From: Mobilicoccus sp032056465
GTDB taxonomy: Bacteria; Actinomycetota; Actinomycetes; Actinomycetales; Dermatophilaceae
Assembly: GCF_032056465.1 (NCBI RefSeq)
Contig: NZ_DAMBCL010000005.1
Reading direction: 5' to 3' (one strand)
Length of the DNA stretch: 64,000 bases
This document shows positions 23,018-30,018 of the stretch, piece after piece. A program made the position numbers and the translations under genes. The notes under the pieces were generated by a model. The model did no database searches and had not been told where the DNA came from. It saw nothing but the letters and a program-made list of their open reading frames with translations. The first letter of the stretch is position 1; each line of letters opens with the position of its first letter.

Positions 23018-25900
23018 TCAGCTGCAGCCGCTGGTGGAGCCGCAGCCCTCGCAGACGTAGCAGCTTCCGGCCGGGCGCATCTTCGTGCCGCACGTCATGC
23101 ACATCGGCGCGTCGGCGGCCTTGCCCTGGAACTTCTCCATAAGTTCGGCCGAGGAGTGCACGTCGGAACTCACCGACTTCGCGGCCGCGGCGCCGCTGCC
23201 CGAGGACACCGACAGCCGGCGGGCCTCCTCGACCCCCGAGCGCCGGGTCGAGGGTGCCGGAGTCTGGCTGTAGTTCTCCAGCTCCTCCTCGTAGTCCTCG
23301 TCGTCCTCCTCGGAGGTGGCCGGCGCATAAGAGCCGGTCTCGAGCTGACGCGCACGCTCCTCGGCGGTGTGGATGCCCATGAACGAGCGCGTCTCGAAGT
23401 CGAGGTAGTCGAGCGCCAGGCGGCGGAACACGTAGTCCATGATCGACTGCGCCATCCGCACGTCGGGGTCGTCGGTGAGGCCGGCGGGCTCGAAGCGCAG
23501 GTTCGTGAACTTGTCCACGTACGTCTCGAGCGGCACGCCGTACTGCAACGCGACGGACACCGCGAGGGAGAACGCGTCCATGAGACCGGCGAGGGTCGAC
23601 CCCTGCTTGCCGAACTTGAGGAAGATCTCGCCCAGGCCGTCGTCCGGGTAGGAGCTGGCGGTGAGGTAGCCCTCGGCGCCCCCGACCGTGAACGACGTCG
23701 TCACCGAGCTACGACGCTTGGGCAGGCGCTTGCGCACCGGGCGGAACTCGACGACCTTCTCGACGACGGCCTCCGCCTCGTTGCTCTTCGTCTTCTCGGT
23801 CGACAGCGGCTGACCGACCTTGCAGTTGTCGCGGTAGACGGCGAGGGCCTTGAGGCCGAGCTTCCAGCCCTGCATGTAGACCTCGGCGATGTCCTCGACC
23901 GTGGCGCTCTCGGGCAGGTTGACCGTCTTGCTGATCGCACCGGAGAGGAACGGCTGGCACGCCGCCATCATCCGCACGTGACCCATCGGCGAGATCGCCC
24001 GCTCGCCCATCGCGCAGTCGAAGACCTCGTAGTGCTCGGTCTTGAGACCCGGCGCGTCGATGACGTGACCGTGCTCGGCGATGTACTCGACGATCGCCTC
24101 GATCTGCTCCTGCTGGTAGCCGAGGCGGGCGAGGGCACGCGGGATCGTGAGGTTGACGATCTGCATGGACCCGCCGCCGACGAGCTTCTTGAACTTGACC
24201 AGCGAGAAGTCCGGCTCGATTCCGGTGGTGTCGCAGTCCATCATGAAGCCGATCGTGCCCGTGGGGGCGAGCACCGACGCCTGCGCGTTGCGGAACCCGT
24301 TCTTGGCGCCGAGGGTGACGACGTCCTCCCAGGCGCGGGTCGCGAGGCGGTGGATCGAGCCGTCCATCTCCTCCAACGTCCGCACGGTGTCGTTGGCGGC
24401 CTGGTGCTTGCGCATGACGCGCAGGTGCGCCGAGGAGTTGCGGGCGTACCCCTCGTACGGGCCGACGACGCCCGCGAGTTCCGCGGACCGCTTGTACGCC
24501 GACGCGGTGAGCAGCGAGGTGATGGACGCGGCGAGGGCGCGTCCTCCCTCGGAGTCGTAGCCGTGGCCCGTGGCCATGAGCAGCGCCCCGAGGTTGGCGT
24601 AGCCGATGCCGAGCTGGCGGTAGTCCCGCGTCGTCGCGCCGATGGACTCCGTGGGGAAGTCGGCGAAGCAGATGGAGATGTCCATCGCGGTGATGACGAG
24701 TTCGCTGACCTTCTGGAAGGTCTCGGCGTCGAAGGTGTCATCGTCGCGGAGGAACTTGAGGAGGTTGAGCGAGGCGAGGTTGCACGAGGAGTTGTCGAGG
24801 CTCATGTACTCCGAGCACGGGTTGCTCGCCGTGATGCGGCCCGTCTCGGGGTTGGTGTGCCAGTCGTTGATCGTGTCGTCGTACTGGATGCCCGGGTCGG
24901 CGCACTCCCACGCGGCCTTGGCGATCTTGCCGAACAGGTCGCGGGCGTCGACGGTGTCGATGACGTCTCCGCTCATGCGGGCCCGCAGACCGAAGTCGGT
25001 GCCCTCCTCGACGGCGCGCATGTACTCGTCGGAGACCCGGACGGAGTTGTTCGCGTTCTGGTACTGGACCGAGACGATGTCCTTGCCGCCGAGGTCCATG
25101 TCGAACCCGGCGTCGCGCAGGGCCCGGATCTTGTCCTCCTCGCGCGCCTTGGTCTCGACGAACTCCTCGATGTCGGGGTGGTCGACGTCGAGGACGACCA
25201 TCTTGGCCGCGCGGCGGGTGGCGCCGCCGGACTTGATCGTGCCCGCGGACGCGTCCGCGCCGCGCATGAACGAGACCGGGCCGGAAGCCGTGCCACCAGA
25301 GGAGAGCAGCTCCTTGGAGGAGCGGATGCGGGAGAGGTTGAGGCCGGCGCCCGAGCCGCCCTTGAAGATGAACCCCTCCTCCTTGTACCAGTTGAGGATG
25401 GAGTCCATCGAGTCGTCGACCGAGAGGATGAAACAGGCGCTGACCTGCTGCGGGCTGGGCGTGCCGACGTTGAACCACACCGGGGAGTTGAAGCTGAAGA
25501 CCTGGTGCAGCAGCGCGTAGGTGAGCTCGTGCTCGAAGATCTCGGCGTCCTCGTCGGTGGCGAAGTAACCGTGACGCTTGCCGGCCGCGACGTAGGTGAG
25601 GACGACCCGGTCGATGAGGGTCTTGAGGGACCGCTCCCGCTTCTCGGTGCCGAGGGCGCCACGGAAGTACTTGGTGGTGACGATCGTGGAGGCGTTGACG
25701 CTCCAGAAGTCGGGGAACTCGACGCCGCGCTGCTCGAAGATCGTGGCCCCGGTCTTCCAGTTCTGCTGGACGACGTCCCGCTGCTCCCAGGTGACCTGGT
25801 CGTAGGGGTGCTCGCCGGGCGTGGTGAAGATCCGCTCCACGCTGATGCCCTTGCCGGCGCGCTTGCGGGATCCTGCCCGCGTGCCCGTGGTGTCCGTCAT
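23018..25900 (-). CDS. nrdJ: Vitamin B12-dependent (class II) ribonucleotide reductase
   Basis: Reduces ribonucleotides to deoxyribonucleotides with adenosylcobalamin as radical source; cytoplasmic. 960 residues, the normal length for the actinobacterial type. Catalytic features are the first redox Cys in SACFILSVDDSMDS, the N-C-S-E active-site run in ASNPCSEYMSLDNSSCNLASLNL, and the Gly-rich loop GGSGAGLNLSRIRSS. The C terminus has a Cys-rich zinc ribbon (CMTCGTKMRPAGSCYVCEGC) that probably re-reduces the active site. GAGGAGA precedes the ATG at 25900. nrdR lies 107 bp upstream on the same strand, giving an nrdR-nrdJ operon behind two NrdR boxes. No cobalamin riboswitch is visible upstream. 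Confidence 0.97.
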   Translation of the reverse strand: MTDTTGTRAGSRKRAGKGISVERIFTTPGEHPYDQVTWEQRDVVQQNWKTGATIFEQRGVEFPDFWSVNASTIVTTKYFRGALGTEKRERSLKTLIDRVVLTYVAAGKRHGYFATDEDAEIFEHELTYALLHQVFSFNSPVWFNVGTPSPQQVSACFILSVDDSMDSILNWYKEEGFIFKGGSGAGLNLSRIRSSKELLSSGGTASGPVSFMRGADASAGTIKSGGATRRAAKMVVLDVDHPDIEEFVETKAREEDKIRALRDAGFDMDLGGKDIVSVQYQNANNSVRVSDEYMRAVEEGTDFGLRARMSGDVIDTVDARDLFGKIAKAAWECADPGIQYDDTINDWHTNPETGRITASNPCSEYMSLDNSSCNLASLNLLKFLRDDDTFDAETFQKVSELVITAMDISICFADFPTESIGATTRDYRQLGIGYANLGALLMATGHGYDSEGGRALAASITSLLTASAYKRSAELAGVVGPYEGYARNSSAHLRVMRKHQAANDTVRTLEEMDGSIHRLATRAWEDVVTLGAKNGFRNAQASVLAPTGTIGFMMDCDTTGIEPDFSLVKFKKLVGGGSMQIVNLTIPRALARLGYQQEQIEAIVEYIAEHGHVIDAPGLKTEHYEVFDCAMGERAISPMGHVRMMAACQPFLSGAISKTVNLPESATVEDIAEVYMQGWKLGLKALAVYRDNCKVGQPLSTEKTKSNEAEAVVEKVVEFRPVRKRLPKRRSSVTTSFTVGGAEGYLTASSYPDDGLGEIFLKFGKQGSTLAGLMDAFSLAVSVALQYGVPLETYVDKFTNLRFEPAGLTDDPDVRMAQSIMDYVFRRLALDYLDFETRSFMGIHTAEERARQLETGSYAPATSEEDDEDYEEELENYSQTPAPSTRRSGVEEARRLSVSSGSGAAAAKSVSSDVHSSAELMEKFQGKAADAPMCMTCGTKMRPAGSCYVCEGCGSTSGCS

Positions 25901-26007
25901 GTTGTCTCCTCGTGGTCGCGGATCGGGTCGGGGACGACGCCGGGGTACCGGGGTCGCGGGGGGCGCAGGACTGCGCCGGGAGGGGGCCGAGGAACCGGCC
26001 GTAGAAG

Positions 26008-26547
26008 TCACGTGGTCGTGGTGGCTGAGGCCGCCTCGCTGGTCGTGGTGGCCGAGGCCGCCTCGCTGGTCGTGGTGGCCAGGGCCGCCTCGCTCTGGCT
26101 GGACCTGTCGAGGCGAAGCAGGGCGATGGCCGCCTCGAAGTCCTCGAGGGTCTCGAAGTTCTGGTAGACGCTGGCGAAGCGGAGGTAGGCGACCTCGTCG
26201 AGCGCGCGCAGCGGGCCGAGGACGGCGAGGCCGACCTCGTGCGCGTCGATCTCGGCCTGGCCGGAAGAGCGCACGACCTCCTCGACCTGCTGGGCGAGGA
26301 GGGCGAGGGCGTCCTCGTCGACCGGGCGCCCCTGGCAGGCCTTACGGACCCCGACGAGCACCTTCGTGCGGCTGAAGGGTTCGGTGACCCCGGAGCGCTT
26401 GATGACGGTGAGGCCCGCGGATTCGGTCGTGGTGAACCGGCGTCCGCACGACGCGCACTGGCGACGGCGACGGATGACGGCGCCATCGTCGACGAGGCGG
26501 CTGTCCACGACGCGGCTGTCGGTGTGGCGGCAGAACGGACAGTGCAC
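26008..26547 (-). CDS. nrdR: Transcriptional repressor NrdR with a repeat-coded tail
   Basis: Zinc-ribbon/ATP-cone repressor of ribonucleotide reductase genes. 179 residues, against about 150-160 in most relatives. The zinc ribbon uses Cys3, Cys6, Cys31 and Cys34 (HCPFCRH, CASCGRRF), followed by VIKRSGVTEPFSRTKVLVGVRKACQGRPV of the ATP-cone and YLRFASVYQNF. The extra C terminus (about 153-179) is a (L/S)ATTTSEAA repeat coded by three 27-bp DNA repeats. The GTG at 26547 is chosen because GAAGGGGG precedes it and the family begins MHCPFC. Upstream boxes at 26796 and 26828 should bind the protein itself (autoregulation). Confidence 0.95.
   Translation of the reverse strand: MHCPFCRHTDSRVVDSRLVDDGAVIRRRRQCASCGRRFTTTESAGLTVIKRSGVTEPFSRTKVLVGVRKACQGRPVDEDALALLAQQVEEVVRSSGQAEIDAHEVGLAVLGPLRALDEVAYLRFASVYQNFETLEDFEAAIALLRLDRSSQSEAALATTTSEAASATTTSEAASATTTT
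26013..26093 (-). repeat. 27-bp x3 in-frame tandem repeat at the nrdR 3' end
   Basis: Units 26013-26039, 26040-26066 and 26067-26093 differ by one to three bases. Each codes nine residues of the type ATTTSEAAS on the minus strand, ending one codon before the stop. The tail follows the conserved NrdR fold and looks like a lineage-specific expansion. Confidence 0.95.
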
Positions 26548-26795
26548 GAGAACCCCCTTCGGTGGCGACGGACCTGCGTACCCGGGTTCGGGCCCGGGTG
26601 GAGCGGACGAGACGGCTGGAGACGAACCGGTTGGAACGGTGAGGACGGGACGAGGGTCGGAACGACGAAGACTGCGCGGAACTGCCCGGCGCGACACCGA
26701 CCGGCGTGGTACTGGTCAGCACGGGGAAACGCCGTGAGAGCGGTCGCGACATCGGTCTGATGACCGCCGACCCCTGGGCGAGAACGCTACCCCAA
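26548..26795 (-). other. nrdR leader region
   Basis: 248 bp between the nrdR start and its operator pair. It contains a hairpin around 26580-26599 (ACCCGGG/CCCGGGT) but no B12-box-like sequence and no credible gene. Confidence 0.4.
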
Positions 26796-26811
26796 CCCCT
26801 AGATGTAGGGG
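26796..26811. promoter_or_regulatory. NrdR box 1
   Basis: CCCCTAGATGTAGGGG keeps the CTA..AT.TAG core of the 16-bp NrdR-box consensus (acaCwAtATaTwGtgt). Centred 32 bp from box 2, i.e. about three helical turns, the normal spacing for paired NrdR boxes. Confidence 0.8.
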
Positions 26812-26827
26812 AATCACATCCGTGTAA

Positions 26828-26843
26828 ACACTACATCTAGGAT
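26828..26843. promoter_or_regulatory. NrdR box 2
   Basis: ACACTACATCTAGGAT matches the consensus best in its left half (ACACTA) and core. Together with box 1 it should mediate autorepression of nrdR-nrdJ when dATP is high. Confidence 0.8.
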
Positions 26844-27194
26844 GTTAGAGCCCCGGGCGCCCGCTGCCAAACCTCGGCGCGTCGCGCGCGTCACCAGGAG
26901 TGCGACCCCGCGACGCCCGGCGCGCACCGCCCGGATCTCGCCGAATGGCGGGGGCACCGATGCCGACGCGATCCCGGATTCGGCCACATTCCACGGCAGC
27001 TGCGAGAGGGTGCGGCGGTGCCCGACAGGTCCGGCGTCCGGCGCCTCGGGAAGACTACTGCCCGCCGCCTGGGCCATGGCGCCCTCGGGGCCCTTTCGGG
27101 ACGCACCTGACCAACTCTTGACCACCCGTTCGAGGGTGGCCGGCGTGCCGTTCGAGGGCGTTCGACATGGTGCGGATCCGGCCGGATCGCACCG
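26844..27194. other. Non-coding gap between the NrdR boxes and the LysM gene
   Basis: 351 bp. A plus-strand open frame of about 119 codons exists but is Arg/Pro-rich with no SD and no family pattern. Hairpins at 27121-27139 (CCACCC/GGGTGG) and 27175-27188 (GATCCGGCCGGATC) lie just beyond the LysM stop and probably end that transcript. Confidence 0.45.
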
Positions 27195-27653
27195 TCACTG
27201 ATCTCCCGGGATGACGAGCGACTGGCCACTCATGACGACCGAGCTGCTCATGCCGTTGGCGAGGCGGATGCGCAGCGCCGCGGCCTGGGCGGGGATCATG
27301 GGCAGTTCCTGTTCGGCGATCTGCGACAGGGACTGCCCCTCCCGGACCGTGACCGAGTGGGTGGGTGGCAGGTCGGGAGCCGCCCACCGCGCCGCCAGGA
27401 CGAGCGACAGCAGGCTGAGTGCACCGAAGACGAGCAGGGTGCGGACGAGCCTGCCCCGACGCGTGAGCCGCAACCCGGGGCGGGCGACGCGCTCATCCTC
27501 GCGCACCACGCGGAGATGTCGGGGCGCCCGGGAAACGGAGCCACCGACGACCTCCTCCCCGCCCAGGACGATCTCCCCGTCCATCGCGGGGATCGAGGCC
27601 ACCGCCACCTGCTCGCGGCGGGCCGCTCGACATTCGTACGCCTGAATCGTCAT
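27195..27653 (-). CDS. LysM membrane protein divergent from lexA (SOS cell-division inhibitor type)
   Basis: 152 residues: cytoplasmic N terminus, one membrane helix (about 72-90), then an extracytoplasmic LysM domain (98-149: HSVTVREGQSLSQIAEQ to QSLVIPG) that binds peptidoglycan. Architecture and location beside lexA match mycobacterial Rv2719c (ChiZ) and Bacillus YneA, damage-induced proteins that delay division. That role is inferred. The ATG at 27653 has a very strong SD, AAGGAGG, with 5-nt spacing; longer in-frame starts lack one. It shares the lexA regulatory region, which holds a 29-bp palindrome of two overlapping SOS boxes and a weaker SOS-like site at 27822. Confidence 0.85.
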   Translation of the reverse strand: MTIQAYECRAARREQVAVASIPAMDGEIVLGGEEVVGGSVSRAPRHLRVVREDERVARPGLRLTRRGRLVRTLLVFGALSLLSLVLAARWAAPDLPPTHSVTVREGQSLSQIAEQELPMIPAQAAALRIRLANGMSSSVVMSGQSLVIPGDQ

Positions 27654-27821
27654 CGAAGCCTCCTTGTCACGGACGTTCACGATCACCGACTCCGAGTCAC
27701 CCGACGCGGGGCGCCGTGACCCTGGGAAGTGCGTTCGAACCGTCGCCACCGTCATCGCGACCACCGCGAGACGGTCCTGACGAAGAGCGACGCGCACGAT
27801 GTCGACCCGTGCACGTGTCCT

Positions 27822-27837
27822 TCGAACTCAGTTACGA
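27822..27837. promoter_or_regulatory. Weak SOS-like site near the LysM promoter
   Basis: TCGAACTCAGTTACGA has a perfect left half (TCGAAC) and 4 of 6 right-half bases of TCGAAC-N4-GTTCGA. It is about 170 bp upstream of the LysM start. It also overlaps a plus-strand TACGAT hexamer. Confidence 0.35.
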
Positions 27838-27871
27838 TCATCGCGCACTCGCGACACGCTGTCCACACCTG

Positions 27872-27900
27872 TCGCACAGATGTTTGAAACATCTGTGCGA
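27872..27900. promoter_or_regulatory. 29-bp palindrome made of two overlapping LexA boxes
   Basis: A perfect inverted repeat with 14-bp arms around one central G: left arm TCGCACAGATGTTT, right arm its exact complement. The left 16 bp (TCGCACAGATGTTTGA) match the mycobacterial lexA operator TCGAACACATGTTTGA at 14 of 16 positions, and the mirror image gives a second, overlapping site. It covers the -35 element of lexA, so LexA would block its own promoter, and by symmetry the LysM side. Confidence 0.7.
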
Positions 27901-27913
27901 GCAACCGTAGGAT
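27884..27913 (+). promoter_or_regulatory. lexA promoter
   Basis: TTGAAA (27884-27889), 18-bp spacer, TAGGAT (27908-27913). The -35 lies inside the LexA palindrome. Transcription should start near 27920, giving a leader of about 200 nt. Confidence 0.6.
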
Positions 27914-27917
27914 GTCC

Positions 27918-28097
27918 ATGCAGGGATTCGACCAGAGCCCTCCGACAACCCTTCGACCTGCGACGACGCATCACAGGCACGCGACGCGACAGCGCGGTGG
28001 ACACCCCCACGGACGTGGGTCGGGCCACCGGTCCGTCCGTCGGTCCGGTCCGTGCGTGCGGTCCGCCGGCCCGGGGGCGCGGCGGTCGGCAGGATGA
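27918..28097 (+). other. Possible leader ORF upstream of lexA
   Basis: An open frame of 59 codons begins with ATG at 27918, close to the predicted transcription start, and ends with TGA at 28095 overlapping an in-frame lexA ATG at 28094 as ATGA. The peptide is Arg/His/Gly-rich and the third-position GC content is lower than in neighbouring genes, so it may not encode a functional protein. It could act through translational coupling. Confidence 0.25.
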
Positions 28098-28117
28098 GCA
28101 CGCAGAGAGGACACGCC

Positions 28118-28819
28118 GTGGAGAAGGTCCGCACGATCCGCCATCGCGACACCCCGGGGCTCACGCCTCGCCAACGCAAGGTGCTCGACTTCATCCGCAT
28201 CTCGGTGGACTCGCGCGGGTACCCGCCGAGCCTGCGGGAGATCGGGGAGGCCGTGGGGCTCACCAGCCCGAGCAGCGTCGCCCACCAGCTCTCGGCACTG
28301 GAGCGCAAGGGATACCTGCGCAAGGACCCGAACAGGCCCCGGGCCCTCGAGATCGTCGCTCCTCCGCCCGGCGCGGACGCGGCCGCCATCGCGCAGGCCA
28401 TCGTCTCCGGCCAGGACGAGCTCATCGACCGCGACGCACGCCCGGAGCCGACGTACGTCCCGCTCCTCGGCCGCATCGCCGCCGGGGTCCCCATCCTGGC
28501 CGAGGAGATGGTCGAGGACGTCTTCCCCCTGCCCCGGGAGCTCGTCGGCGACGGCCGGCTCTTCCTCCTCAAGGTCGCGGGCGATTCGATGATCGACGCC
28601 GCGATCTGCGATGGGGACTGGGTCGTCGTGCGCTCCCAACCGACAGCCGAGAACGGTGACATCGTCGCGGCGATGATCGAGGGTGAGGCCACCGTCAAGA
28701 CCTTCAAGCGACGCGACGGCCACGTCTGGCTGCTGCCGCACAACCCCAGCTATGACCCCATCGACGGGGACGAGGCCACGATCCTCGGCAAGGTCACGGC
28801 CGTCATGCGGAGCATCTGA
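28118..28819 (+). CDS. lexA: LexA, SOS repressor
   Basis: Repressor that self-cleaves on contact with RecA filaments. 233 residues from the GTG at 28118, which follows AGAGAGG with 7-nt spacing. An ATG at 28094 is the alternative. Winged helix (about 15-77): LTPRQRKVLDFIRISV, YPPSLREIGEAVGLTSPSSVAHQL. Cleavage site Ala122-Gly123 (GRIAAGVPI); catalytic Ser157 (VAGDSMIDAAI) and Lys194 (ATVKTFKRRDG). All elements of a working LexA are present. Expression should be autoregulated through the palindrome at 27872. A hairpin lies 21 bp past the stop. Confidence 0.97.
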   Translation: MEKVRTIRHRDTPGLTPRQRKVLDFIRISVDSRGYPPSLREIGEAVGLTSPSSVAHQLSALERKGYLRKDPNRPRALEIVAPPPGADAAAIAQAIVSGQDELIDRDARPEPTYVPLLGRIAAGVPILAEEMVEDVFPLPRELVGDGRLFLLKVAGDSMIDAAICDGDWVVVRSQPTAENGDIVAAMIEGEATVKTFKRRDGHVWLLPHNPSYDPIDGDEATILGKVTAVMRSI

Positions 28820-28840
28820 CGTCCTCGGGATCCCACGGAG

Positions 28841-28865
28841 GCCCGCCTGTCGCGGGACGGCGGGC
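28841..28865 (+). terminator. lexA terminator hairpin
   Basis: GCCCGCC (28841-28847) pairs with GGCGGGC (28859-28865), extended inward by GTC/GAC. No U-tract. Confidence 0.65.
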
Positions 28866-29009
28866 TCGACCACGCGGCCGCCGACCGGTCGTCGTCGCCA
28901 CTGCTCGTGAGAAGGGCGGAGCCGCAGTGACCCGCCGTGCCGCGGTGCCCGGCGGCGCCCACTCAGCCCGGGTTGTCCGTGCTTCGGTGTCCCCGGCCGG
29001 ACGCACCCG

Positions 29010-29015
29010 TAGGCT
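29010..29015 (+). promoter_or_regulatory. -10 box of the LysR-type gene (leaderless type)
   Basis: TAGGCT, then 6 nt (GGGGGC) and the ATG at 29022. No separate SD at proper distance from the -10, so the mRNA should start at the ATG. Confidence 0.6.
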
Positions 29016-29021
29016 GGGGGC

Positions 29022-29939
29022 ATGATCGACGCCGGCGGCCTGAGAGTCATGAAAGCCATCGCCGACGAGGGCAGTTTCACCGGCGCCGCCACCTCCCTGG
29101 GCTATTCCCAGCCGGCGGTCTCGCAGATGGTGCGGCGACTCGAACAGCGTCTGGGCACCGTCCTCGTCGAGCGCATCGGTCGCTCGATCCGGCTCACCGA
29201 GGCCGGCGAGGTGCTCGTGCGGCACGCCGGCCCGGTTCTCGCGGCTCTCGACGAGGCCGAGGACGAGGTCGCCGCCATCGCCGGTCTCCGGGCGGGGCGG
29301 GTGCGGCTCATGGCGTTCCCCTCCTCCTCGAGCACCCTGCTCCCCCACGCGTTGGCGCTCATGGCGGAGCGACACCCCGACGTCTCCGTCACGTTCACCG
29401 AGGCGGAGCCCCCGGAATCGCTCGCCGCGCTCAGGGCCGGAGACTGCGACCTCGCCGTGGCGTTCGCCTACGAGGGCACCGACGTGGCGCGCGGTGAGGA
29501 CCTCGAGGGACTCACGACGCACGCACTTCTCGACGATCCCGTGCGGGTCGCCCTTCCCCCCACGCACCCGCTCGCCGAGGCCGACGTGGTCCCCCTCGCC
29601 GAGTTGGCCGGGGAGACGTGGATCGCGGGATGCCCGCGCTGCCGGGGTCATCTGCTCTCCCTCGGTCACGCGGCGGGCTTCGAGCCCGCCGTGCGCTACG
29701 AGACCGAGGACTACGTCGCCGTCCAGGGGTTCGTCGCCGCAGGCCTCGGCGTCGCGCTGATCCCGGATCTCATCCTCGCGGCGATCACCAACCCCGGGGT
29801 CGCGATCCGTCCGCTCGACCCGCCGTCGCACCGCACCGTGCACGTCGTCACCACCCCCGATCTCGAGCGCGTGCCCGCGGTGAGGGCGACACTCGATGCC
29901 CTCTGCGAGAGCTCTCGGGACCTGCGCGCACGGGACTGA
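29022..29939 (+). CDS. LysR-family transcriptional regulator
   Basis: 305 residues. N-terminal winged helix (about 5-62) with GSFTGAATSLGYSQPAVSQMVRRLEQRLGTVLVER, then a periplasmic-binding-protein-like effector domain with GRVRLMAFPSSSSTLLP and VQGFVAAGLGVALIPDL. LysR regulators usually control a divergent or nearby gene with a small-molecule co-inducer, but here the next gene (comEC) converges and lexA is upstream in the same direction, so no target is suggested by position. A TAGGCT box 6 nt before the ATG implies a leaderless mRNA. Confidence 0.93.
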   Translation: MIDAGGLRVMKAIADEGSFTGAATSLGYSQPAVSQMVRRLEQRLGTVLVERIGRSIRLTEAGEVLVRHAGPVLAALDEAEDEVAAIAGLRAGRVRLMAFPSSSSTLLPHALALMAERHPDVSVTFTEAEPPESLAALRAGDCDLAVAFAYEGTDVARGEDLEGLTTHALLDDPVRVALPPTHPLAEADVVPLAELAGETWIAGCPRCRGHLLSLGHAAGFEPAVRYETEDYVAVQGFVAAGLGVALIPDLILAAITNPGVAIRPLDPPSHRTVHVVTTPDLERVPAVRATLDALCESSRDLRARD

Positions 29940-30018
29940 CCCTCGGCGACGCCCGCCGTTCCCGCAGACGCTCTCGACCTCGCGCTCGCTCCCCCGGCAC
30001 CTCGACCGACCGACACGG

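Noticed and set aside
23156..26167. A plus-strand open frame of about 1000 codons opposite nrdJ
   Set aside because: Shadow of nrdJ and nrdR. No start signal, composition as expected from a complementary frame.
26548..26795. A cobalamin riboswitch upstream of nrdR-nrdJ
   Set aside because: Expected by analogy with B12-linked genes, but no B12-box-like sequence or suitable folding was found.
26842..27201. Plus-strand open frame of 119 codons between the NrdR boxes and the LysM gene
   Set aside because: It starts inside NrdR box 2, is Arg/Pro-rich, has no SD and overlaps the LysM 3' end.
27732..27739. GTTCGAAC as an SOS box
   Set aside because: The half sites are in the wrong order and spacing for TCGAAC-N4-GTTCGA.
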